Shown here piece after piece: positions 42,070-52,398 of a stretch of 64,000 nt of DNA (positions are counted from its first letter, which is position 1; each line of letters opens with the position of its first letter). The stretch lies in assembly GCA_028274465.1 (NCBI GenBank), contig CM051456.1, positions 90,072,753 through 90,136,752 on the forward strand, given 5' to 3'. Origin of the DNA: Plantago ovata (lineage: Eukaryota > Streptophyta > Magnoliopsida > Lamiales > Plantaginaceae). Both the position numbers and the translations under genes were made by a program. The notes beneath the pieces were generated by a model. It was not told the DNA's origin, searched no databases, and saw only the letters and a list, made by a program, of their open reading frames with translations.

Positions 42070-43642
42070 TGTTAGGAAACTTGTAATTTTGATGAGCAAT
42101 TAACCATGCTAAATTAAGTAAAGCCCAATAACTAGTACTCTTAAGGTCCATAGAAATTTAGAATTTTAAGGACAATGTAAAAGAGGAACGTTTGCTAAAA
42201 TATTTAGTGTAGGTACTAGTTAGGTTCTTAAGCTTGATGATGATGAACTTTGTTTTTACAAACAAACTATTGAAGACCTAGAACCGCTCAGAAAGTTGAA
42301 GATTCGAAGATTAAAGATTTAGAAGAATTCTGAGAAAGGTATCTACAAAGGCACATGTTTCTTCAGAAAGTGAGATTCTCAGCAACAGCTTGCAGAAGTG
42401 AAAATCTATATGACAGAGTAGGTTATGTTTGCTGAAACTGAGACTGACCACTTACTGACAATATATGTGACTTCCTTGCTGAAGAAGTACTTGCATTTTG
42501 GCTCCAATGTTCATATTTGAATTTGATTCAAAGAACATTAAATGCAAAGTTAGCACGCGAAGAACATGAAGACAAGAAGACAAATGAAGAGCGTTGCTGA
42601 AAGTACAAAAGCAAGATAGTGACATCTTAAGGTACAAGCCTTAGAATATGAAATTCAAACGGCTCCCTTGAGACACTATAAATAGAAGACCTTAGGCTGA
42701 GTAGAAGGGTGTGTCAACAGCGTGATCAAACTCTCACTTGTGCTTTAAACACTCAAATCCTTCTCTACTCTTTACTGCCTATTGATCCGTTCCAAGACTT
42801 AAGCTTGAAACAACACCTACTTGTGAAGAAGTAGAACATTGAAAGCTAAGAAATTAGTTAAGTATTCTTTCTTCTAAACAAGAACAAGTCTTGACACCAG
42901 AAACAACAAACTTGCTTACTGCAAAGTATTACAAGTTGTGTTTCTTTAGATCACTTGTTATAGCTGCAAAGTTATATTCAAGTCATCTCATCCCAAACCT
43001 CTGTAACTGATAAACACCCTTATTCAGGCGTGGAATTCAGGGGGAATTAATCAAGCATAGTTTTACTGATTAAGTGTCCAAAATTTTGTGGAGAACAAGG
43101 TTTAGTTCTCTAGTTTTAGGTTGGAAACAAGGCAAGTGTGCTTTGATTTCTGAGAATCATTAGTGATAGGATTTGTAAGGAACCTCATATCTTATCATAG
43201 AGGATTCATTCCTAGAAAGGACAAAGTGGATTAGTTGAGAGATTACGCCACTCTCAAATACCACTATAAAAGTGTTTGTGTGATTTACATTCCTTCAGCT
43301 ATCTTTCAGCAAGCTACGTTGTTATACACTATTTATCTGCTTACTTGCTGAAACTAGCTTTCTGACAAAAACACTTATTGTAAAAGACTTCCGCACTCTG
43401 TTTTTATGTATCAGCAAACTTGTCACTGAAAAGTAACAAGCACTTGCGGAGAAAGTTAAGTACCAGCAAACTCATTACTGAAAAGTAATAAGCACTTGCT
43501 GAGAAAGTTAGGTACCAACAAACTCATTACTGAAAAGTAATAAGTACTTGCTGAGAAAGTTTTAAACGACGAAAAGTTTGAAAAGACTATTTAACCCCCC
43601 CCCCCCCCTCTAGTCTTTTCTTGTTGTTTAAAGGGACCAACA
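42070..43642 (+). mobile_element. SIRE-like 3' LTR of element F (1573 bp)
   Basis: TGTTAGGAAAC to GGGACCAACA, the same length within one base as the solo LTR at 20932. It has three copies of a 52-base tandem repeat (43409, 43461 and 43513) and a C14 tract near 43595. TATA box at 42677-42685. Confidence 0.92.
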
Positions 43643-44430
43643 CTTAAGCTTGGAACCAAAACTACTTGTGAAGAAGTAGAATACTAAAGCTAAGAAATTA
43701 GTTAAGTGTTCTTTCCTCTAAACAAGAACAAGTCTTGACACCAAGAAACAACATACTTGCTTACTGCAAAGTATTGTCAAGTTGAGTTTCTCAGATTACT
43801 TATGTGAACTGAAATGTTAATTTCAGTAATCTCGTCCCAAAACCTCTCTAACTGATAAAAACCACCTTTAATGCGTGTTTGTCAGGGAGGAACTAATCAG
43901 GCATAGTTTTGCTGATAAGTGTCCCAAGTTTGGTGGAGAACAAGGTCACAGTTCTCTAGTTAGGTTGGAAACAAAGCTGGTGTACTTTGGTTTCTGAGAA
44001 TTCTAGTGTGTAGGTGTTGTAAGGAAACTCATCATCTGACATAGTGAATTCAGTCCTAGAAAGGACAAAGTGGATTAGTTGAGGGATTACGCCACCCTCA
44101 GATACCACTATAAAAGTGTTTGTGTGATTTATTTTACCGCAATTTATGTTCAGCAAGATACTTTAATTACACTGTTTTACTTGCTCACTTGCTGAAATTG
44201 GTTTCTGTCAAAGCGCTTATTGTACAAGACTTCCTCACTCTGAACTTTAAGTATCATCAAACTCATTACTGAAAAGTAATAAGTCTTTGTTGAAAAAAAG
44301 TTAAGTATCAACAACCTCAAAACTGAAAAGTAATAAGTACTTGGTGAGAAAGTTTTTAGACACGAAAAATTTTAAAGACTATTCAACCCCCCCCCCCCCA
44401 GTCTTTACTTGTTGCCTAAAGGGACCAACA
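43643..44430 (+). mobile_element. SIRE-like LTR fragment (3' half), directly after element F
   Basis: Begins CTTAAGCTTGGAACC at an internal LTR position and ends GGGACCAACA. More diverged than its neighbour. It has a C13 tract. The right flank is LINE coding sequence, so this LTR end sits at the original insertion point. Confidence 0.85.
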
Positions 44431-46050
44431 TATTGAGACCACCACAGCTACGCGGACAGCAAACTAGGTCCGAAGCCACAAGAGATTTTCTAGATTGATT
44501 TTCACTGCCACTCCACAAGTACATTCGACATATGCTTTCAATATGATGCAAAAACCTGTTTAGGAAGGGGGAAGACTTGCAACCAGTAATTAGTTACAGA
44601 GAATAAGACATTTTCTATGAGTTGGCGGCACCCAGCATAACTAATCAATTTGGATGTCCAGTGTCTAATTCGTTGTGTTATTTTATCAATAAGTGGTTGA
44701 CACATGTTAACCGTGAGCTTACTTGCAGACAATGGCATGCCAAGGTAGTTCACCGGTAATGTACCTCGAGAAAAGCCGGTATGGTGCAAGATCAGTTCCA
44801 TATCATTCTGTCGAACTCCACCAAAGAAAACTTTGCACTTCCCTAAATTTGCAACTAAACCAGTGGTTTTGGAAAATTTCTGGAATTGTTGAATGAGAAG
44901 TTGAACGGATACTATATCCCCCTTTACAAACATCATCAAGTCATCTGCAAAGCAAAGATTAGTAATTTTCAAACGTTCACATTTAAGGTGAAAGCTAAAA
45001 TTAGGAAAATTCTGAAGTTGTTGCAAGCATCGATGAAGGTATTCCATAATCAGCACGAAGAGAAGGGGCGAGATGGGGTCGCCTTGTCTGAGACCACGTT
45101 TTGCTTTCAAGAGTCTTGAAGGTACATCATTGATTGTATATCGATACGAAACAGATGTAATGCAAAGCATGATCCACTGAACAAAGGGTAACGGGAAGCC
45201 CAACTCTTTCATAATCCCTTCCTATGCACTCCACTCGACTGTATCGTAAGCTTTTTGCATGTCCATTTGTATCATGCACCATGGTGAGACGCCTAGTCTA
45301 TTATATCCCTTGTCTAGCTCCTGTGCCATCAAGATAATATCTTGGATGTTCTTCCCTGGAATAAAAGACGATTGGCTATCATTCACAATAACATTTATCA
45401 CCTTCCCTAGTTTGTTGGTGAGAACTTTGGAGATGATTTTATAAGCAGTGGCACAACAAGAGATGGGACAAAATTCTCTCATAGTCTTGGCTTCCGGTGT
45501 TTTAGGAATAAGAGTTACGAGAGTGAAATTCCAAGATGGATACAATTTCCCATGTTGGAAGAATTCATGTACAACAACTATGATATCCGGTTTCACTATA
45601 TTCCATGCCGCCTTGAAGAATGTTGAGTTAAAACCGTCAATTCTAGGAGCTTTTGTAACACCAATGTCATGGAGTGCCGCATAAACTTCTTTTTCAGTAA
45701 CCTCAGCAATCAACGATTCCCTATCCAGCCTTGATAGTTGAGGGCCCTCACGGAGAATGTTAATATCCACTGCTTTAGTTCTTGGTGCAGCATTACCAAC
45801 CAAGTTGCCATAGAAGTCGAGAATCTCCGTTTCTAACTCTGCAAAAGAATGTAAGTTCTGTCCAGGGCGGTTTCTAGCTTTGCAATTCCTGTGTATTTAT
45901 TCTTTTCAGGGACAGAAGCATGGAAGTATGCCATATTACCATCTCCCAGTTGAAGCCAGTCAATTTTTGCCTTTTGTTGCATGACTGATTCTTCAAGAGT
46001 TAGCCATTTTCCAGTTCACCACTCTCTTATTTCATTTTAGCAATCGAGTA
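44431..46050 (-). pseudogene. LINE (L1-type) ORF2 reverse transcriptase remnant
   Basis: Order on the minus strand: WLQLGDGNMAYFHA (linker after endonuclease), ETEILDFYGNLVG, RT motifs APRIDGFNSTFFKAAW, LVTLIPKTPEA, FIPGKNIQDIILMAQEL, MDMQKAYDTVEW, then KRGLRQGDPISPLLFVLIME and the catalytic CFADDLMMF. An in-frame TAG sits at 45222-45224 and a frameshift lies near 44540, after which YLWSGSENQSRKSLVASDLV continues to 44432. The SIRE-like LTR fragment abuts it there. Non-LTR retrotransposon, dead. Confidence 0.92.
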
Positions 46051-46500
46051 ATTATGTAGTAAGGCAAGCCTTTCCAATATTAATGGAAAGGCCTAGTTTT
46101 CATTCCAAAAACCACCAACCAAAACCACTAGCCGGTTTCGCGCGGTTCAGTGGCATTAAATAAAATCGGCCCACTATATATGGTCCAAAAATCAGCGAAA
46201 AAATCAAAAAACACAGTAGAACGTGAAAAGTGCGTGTATTCTCCAGATCAAAAACCTCTCGCCAAAAAAAGCTCCTGAACTCACCGATCGACACTATTTT
46301 CCGACGTATTTCGTCAGAAAAGCTCCCAATCATCTCCAATGGACATGAATCAGGTAAAAACACGAACGATTCTCTAATTGTTTATGTCGAAAGCAATGAT
46401 TTACTCGATCTAGCTTGATTACCGTCCTAATCTATTCGCTTTTTCAATGATTTCAATCTATTCACCGTCCAATCCAACTTGTTCAATACAAAAATCACGA

Positions 46501-47675
46501 AACTACCGACGATGATGGAGGAATGGTCTCCGATCTAGAGATTGTTGAGGAAATTACACCGGAACAGCAGATTCGTATGTTCTTGAATTCTTTTAATCGT
46601 TCCTGTTATAGTTTCCAGTTCATGACGATATTGGAGAAGAAAGCTTCTCAGATCTGAAAATTATTGAAGAAATTCAACCCTATCAACAAATTCGTAAGTT
46701 TCGTTGTACTTTTAAGCCTTCATGTTATAGTTTCAAGCTTACGTATTATGTCTCTGCTTATTTTTATTTGATGACGCCATGTTATGGTTTCTTAGACGCT
46801 CTGGTATACTTTTAAACGCCGTTGTTATAGTATTTTTAAGCCATGTTGTTGATGGTTTTAATTTGTCTACTATATTTACAAATTATTTTTGGTTTGATAA
46901 CGCAGTAATATGGTTTTTAATCGGTATATTATACTATTAAGCCTTGTTATTGCTGGTTTTTAATTTATCTACTATGTTGCTGCATTTATTCATTGAATCA
47001 TATCCTGTTATAGTTTTTTATCTGCGTAGTATACTTTTAAGAGTGATTGTTATGGACATATAGTTAATTGCAGTTTCTACGGTAATCTGATTGTTAGAAT
47101 ACAAATTACGAACTTAAGCTATCCTTGTTATGGTTTAATCGACATTGTTATAATATGTTTAGTTTGTCTAGTATGTTAGTGCATATTTTCATTTGATAAC
47201 ACCGTGCTATGGTTTTTAATATGACGTGTTATGGTTTTAATTGACGTTGTTATAATATATTTGGTATTTCTAGTATGTCTCTATTTGTTTTTCAATGGAT
47301 AACGCCATGTTATGGTTTTTGCTATGACATGTTACGGTTTTAATCAACGTTGTTATAACATTTTCAATTTGTCTAGTATATCTCTGCATTTTTTTCTTTT
47401 GATAAGACCATGTTATGGTTTTTAATGTAACGTGTTATGGTTTCTATTGACATGATGTTAATTCAACATCGATTTTCTCTTCTTTTTTTGGGCATATTTA
47501 CAAAGTTGTATTGTGTGTTTTTGCGTATTTTGACGATTCTTCTTTGTTTTCCTGAATTTCGATTGAGTTACGTTTCGATTTGTTGATCAAACGTTCAGAT
47601 TCAGATACTTGTGGAATCCAATTTGAGATGTGGAAATAATTGAAGAAATCGAACCTGAACAACAATTTCGTAAGC
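46501..47675 (+). other. Three repeated exon-like segments in the TIR element
   Basis: Segments ending near 46574, 46693 and 47671 encode SDLEIVEEITPEQQI, SDLKIIEEIQPYQQI and DVEIIEEIEPEQQF. Each is followed directly by a splice-donor-like GTATGT, GTAAGT or GTAAGC. They look like duplicates of one exon. The third is preceded by a stop in this frame. No known domain recognised. Confidence 0.45.
46740..47460 (+). repeat. Degenerate tandem repeat of about 100-120 bp
   Basis: Units contain CCATGTTATGGTTTTTAAT, then GTGTTATGGTTTTAATTGAC, GTTGTTATAA and TTTGTCTAGTATGTCTCTGC. About five or six copies of decreasing similarity, clearest at 47150-47460. Confidence 0.6.
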
Positions 47676-48305
47676 TCCTGGATACTTTTAATCCTTGTTG
47701 TTATGCATGGTTCTAAGTTTGTGTAGTATATTTCTGCATTGTTTCATTAAATCACATTGTTTTATAGTTTTTAATCTGCATAGTATAGTTTTAATACCGG
47801 TTGTTATGATTAATTTCAGTTTCTAAGATATTCTAATTGTTACAGTTTCTAGCATACATACGGTCATAATCTCTCCTAGTTATGACATTATGTTCTTTTG
47901 TTATTCTTTTATACAACACATTTATAGGTTCGTAATTGGAAACGTCTTGTGATTCTAGCAACATTTTTATTGTATTTCACCTTTTCAACATGTTAATTGA
48001 ACCTTTTACATTATTCTGATTGAAATCTGGCGTGGTTATAAGTTGCCTCACTATGGTATTAAGGCATGTTGTTTTAATTTGAAGTTTTGATGCTATGGAT
48101 TTTAGTAATATCAGTTATTATTTCCATGTCGTCAATCGGTGTATTTTTTAGGTATACTGTTAGAATTTTAATTGGTCATGGTATGTTTTACATGATCGTA
48201 TTATTATGGTTTAAGCATGTAGATGAACAAAAAAATTAAAGAAATGCTTTTTTTTTTCATAAACAAAAGGACGAAGATCTATAATTTTATCACCGCTACC
48301 TGTAG

Positions 48306-48472
48306 GTGAAGATGCTAGGCCGACTGCTATTTTCTGGAGAGATGGAATGACAAAGGATGACTTCAAGTATCAGAAACACCAATTTCGTTGCTTCAAAGAT
48401 CACGAACAAGTTTACTCGCGAGAAGCCAATTTCAAAGATCCAGATTCATTTTGCATAAGAAACACCACATGA
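48306..48472 (+). other. Possible terminal exon in the TIR element
   Basis: After an acceptor-like CTACCTGTAG the sequence reads GEDARPTAIFWRDGMTKDDF, then KYQKHQFRCFKDHEQVYSRE and DPDSFCIRNTT, then stop. More GC-rich than its surroundings. It could be the 3' exon of the gene whose repeated exons lie at 46501-47675, captured by the element. Confidence 0.35.
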
Positions 48473-50763
48473 ACGCTTGTTGTAATTTTGTTGCTTTGAG
48501 AATTCTAGTTTTAGAAACTCCAATTGACTGAATGTTTCAGTCCTGACATGAATATACTGAAGCATTCAATTTTACACTTGTTGGCATGTTCTCATATATC
48601 TCATACAGCAGTTGGTGTGTTATAAGTACCCTTGTTGGGGTTTTATGTATCCAAGTTGTGGTTTTAAGTACCCATTATGTTATTGTTCTAAAAACTCAAA
48701 TTAAGATTTTAATGAAAAACGGTTGTTGTAATTTTGTTGATTTGATAATACTAGTTGTAGAAACATCAATTGACTAAATGTTTTAATCCTTACATGACTA
48801 TTTAATTTTACACTAGTTTATTGCATGATGTCATGATTTTACGGTGCGCCTTAAATAAAATAAAGTATAACAAAAGATTTTAGAAGTATAATATCGAATG
48901 ACAAAATATATCATCAGTAACTCTTATGACAAACCCTTAAAACCGTAACATATATCTCTTATAACCAGTTGGTATAGTTATCAGTATCCTTATTGTGGTT
49001 TTAAGTACGTACAATTGTGGTTTTAAGTATCCACTATTGTACTTCTAAGAAATCAATTAAGAATTTAATGGACATTTGCTATACTACTTCAGAAATTAGA
49101 CAGAAAACTAAACTTCACCGTACAATGCTTGCATGTTAAAACCACTTAAGACCATACACAAACTAATTATCCAAGAGCAAAGACTAACTGTTAACATCAC
49201 ACACTGACACACTACTCGATCCAAACTAACATCCAACATGCACACTTTGTCCAACAATCGCAACATCTTGTATCTTAAAGTCATAACATCATATACAAAA
49301 AACTATAACTAGAACATATAAGAGTTTCATATTAAACCACTGCTTTAAAACATACACAAACTAATTGTTCAAAAAGGCCAAAAGTAACTGCTCAAATTAG
49401 TAACTATTTGAAATAACATCCAAATAAAATAGTTTCTCCAGGACATTATTACAAATCCCACTTGTTCAAAATATTGTTGACTTTTAACGCAACTCGCAAA
49501 CTATGTAGCTTCCATTCAATTGTCCTCAACTCTTCATAATCTGAAACAAGCTACACAACCAGCAATTATACCAACAACAGGGGGCATCTTTCCTCTTATT
49601 TGATCTGCTCTCATTATAGTGTCAAAAGCATCAACAACTAAAAAAAAAAAAACGTAAAATATCAGCAGCACATTTAAAAGCACAATATCACCCTTTAAAA
49701 TAATAACATAACATGATGCCTTATAAATATCCGTTATAAATATAGCACGACCCTTAAAATCATAACACTACACCGTAATCCTTTCATCAAGAAAACTAAG
49801 TAGCATAACATTACATCTCCTAAAAATCATAACACAAGACCTTACATAGCATAACATGATCTCTTAAAAATACAGCAACACAAATATCAGCATCTAAAAT
49901 CATAATATCCCCACTTAAATCAATTTCATAATCCCAACGACACTTAAAAACATACCAAAATTCATTATAGGCATACTAGAAACACTTAGTACTAAAAGAA
50001 AAAAAAATTCAACAACAGAAACTAAGTATAATAATAAGAATACTAGATACACTTAAACCAAAACAAAAATTCATCGGAAACAACATCAAAATACCTTACA
50101 AGCATACCACAGACATTTAAAACCGTAACATAAAAACACCTGAACCATAACATCACACAAACAGAGCATATAATAGAATGAATACATCTACAAACACTTC
50201 AAAGCACAACAAAAAACAGATTCACAATATCAAAATTAACAACTAAACTAACATACCTTTACTGGAAGAATCAACTCTCCAACGTAAAAACTACTTCAAC
50301 GGATTAGCAGCATCTGGAACACCGAAAAAATCCTTCCGATCCTCTTCATCATGCTTCAAATCAGAACCCCCAGATTTGTGAAATCAGATCTGAGAAGAAA
50401 CTAAATTCGAAACTCTAGATCTCACAAAACATATTGAGAATACTAAATCAAACACAAAGGTAGCAGAAACGAAGAAAAAAGGAGAACAATCGGCTTGTTT
50501 CTTCCATTGATCGGGAAAGTTTGAGATTCGGAAGCCGGAGAAGAAGACGGGAATTTGCAGAGAGAAAAAAATGGATTTCACATAGTAAACACTGAATTGT
50601 GTGTTTAGTGTGTGGATGGTTATATTTATTCTATTAAGAAAACCGGGTTTGCGTAAAAACTCGGTCGGTCGGGCCGGTTTAATCTAAAAACCAACGAGTT
50701 TTGAGAAAACCAGCGAGTTTTAGTAAAACCAGGCCTTTTCATATTTTTAGGAAAGGCAGGCCT

Positions 50764-51359
50764 CCCCATAGACTTTAGCTTATTTAATAAATTTATTTCT
50801 TCCTCATTAGGAGAAAGTTCATATGAACTAATTTATAATCTATCGATTTTTAAAATTCAATACTAATTTATAACACTTTATTACGCGGGTATCCATACCA
50901 TACCCATACCCGTGTGTCAACTTACTAGTGACAAATTTAGGTTGGGCTCGTCAAGCAAACAAGCATAAATCAGGCTCGAGCCATAATATTTATACTCTAG
51001 TTTTGATAAAACGGGCTCGAGCTTAGCCGGTGATAAAAATTAAAAAGCAAAAAGTAAAAATAAGAAATAAAATATTAAGATTAAAAAAATTAAGATCCCA
51101 TATTACAATTAACATTAAGAATGATAAAGTTATCAAAGTTACAAAAGGGAAACATAAAGATTCAAAATGTACTGATGGGCTTGTACATTTAACCCTTCAG
51201 AATGTGACAATTATTTTTTTTAAAACTGCAAATATTACGACTATTCTTGCACTACTCTAAACTACCTTATTTCTCCGCACCTACCCAACATTTTAAATCT
51301 GTCACCGTCATAGATCGAACCATGCACCTCTCATTCACTGCTCCAACTCCTTAGTAATG
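50764..51359. other. Intergenic, no gene seen
   Basis: AT-rich sequence; a Lys/Ile-rich open frame at 51030-51260 looks like chance in low-complexity DNA. Confidence 0.5.
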
Positions 51360-51361
51360 TA

Positions 51362-51559
51362 CTCATCTGTTTTTTTAGATTGTTTACTTATTCCATTTTA
51401 GTCCGTTTATTTAGATTGTTTACGTTCCTTTTTTTGACAACCTTTATCTTATAACTTTATTGTGGGTCCTGCCACTAACTCAAACACCACACACATTATA
51501 TCAACCTCCTTAAAAACCGTTCCACAAGCAAACATAAACAATCTAAAAAAACGGATGAG
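51362..51559. mobile_element. Stowaway-like MITE (198 bp)
   Basis: Terminal inverted repeats of about 25 bases with one mismatch (CTCATCTGTTTTTTTAGATT at left) flanked by TA on both sides (51360-51361, 51560-51561). Non-coding. Size, TA duplication and ends fit Tc1/mariner-derived Stowaway MITEs. Confidence 0.85.
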
Positions 51560-51561
51560 TA

Positions 51562-52398
51562 TGAACTTATGACTCTCAGTTTCTGTGACTGTGACGATTC
51601 ATGGATTTAGCCATGAGTTTTTTTGAGACATGGTATGTTATCTACCACCTATTTACCAACACTAAGCTAGTAAATGAACTTACTCTGTCAGTATCAGATT
51701 CCCATTTCATCATTGCTTATTGACTGCAGTGTTGTTGAAACCGGGAAGTTGGTACCATACCTTCAAACAGGGCAGGGTAAGTAACATGTGACAATCCCCA
51801 AAGCCTTACCATGTCACTGCTTCTTTTTCGACTGCTACGAGTGCCTAGGCATTGTTGCAAAATACAGCCCAAACCAAAATCAGGTTATTAAAAGAAATGA
51901 ATCCTACACATTGAAGAACAAAGTAAAATCAAGAAATAACCTACAAATTTTCAATGAAGCTGACAGAAATCAAAGATCGCTGTTCCACGGGTCATACACA
52001 TGTATAGAAGCAATTATTCATTTCTTAACTAAAACAGCTTGTCTGGCCTTAGCTAATACTGTATCGAATGACATACCAGGCCAAAACAACAATTGACACA
52101 TTTACTAAAACCGGCTTAGGGTCTGTTATCTTCGTCTTAAAACTGATTACTTTAAATTCAGATGCATTAAGTTCAGTTGAGATGCATTAATTCAATTCAG
52201 TTCATCAGTTCTGTTCAGACGAAGAGAACAGAGTGTTAGTTAGTATTGTAAATTTGCAGCCAAACTTGGACAAGATAAGTAAAGTAGGCCAAGGTTAGCA
52301 GCTACCAAATGCCATGAAGATGTGATTTGTTATTCCCCTGTTAAGAATATTGAACAATAGCTTACCATACAGCAACATTACATTGATTTAAGTTGCAA
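51562..52398. other. Region downstream of the PPR gene
   Basis: Contains the 3' untranslated sequence of the minus-strand PPR gene. No other gene recognised; the open frame at 51788-52096 has no known similarity that I can see. Confidence 0.4.

Larger units (their letters stand above)
46062..50763. mobile_element. 4.7-kb AT-rich DNA element with terminal inverted repeats
   Basis: Left end AGGCAAGCCTTTCC..GGAAAGGCCTAGTTTT; right end, inverted, AGGCCTGCCTTTCC..GAAAAGGCCTGGTTTT: about 40 bases with a few mismatches. No clear target duplication, so the superfamily is uncertain. The left half is rich in GTTATGGTTTT, the right half in its complement AAAACCATAAC, as in a foldback structure. No transposase seen. 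It holds exon-like segments listed separately. Confidence 0.6.

Noticed and set aside
46062-50763. Helitron or Mutator assignment for the TIR element
   Set aside because: Clear inverted ends argue against Helitron, and no 9-11 base duplication supports Mutator; left unassigned.
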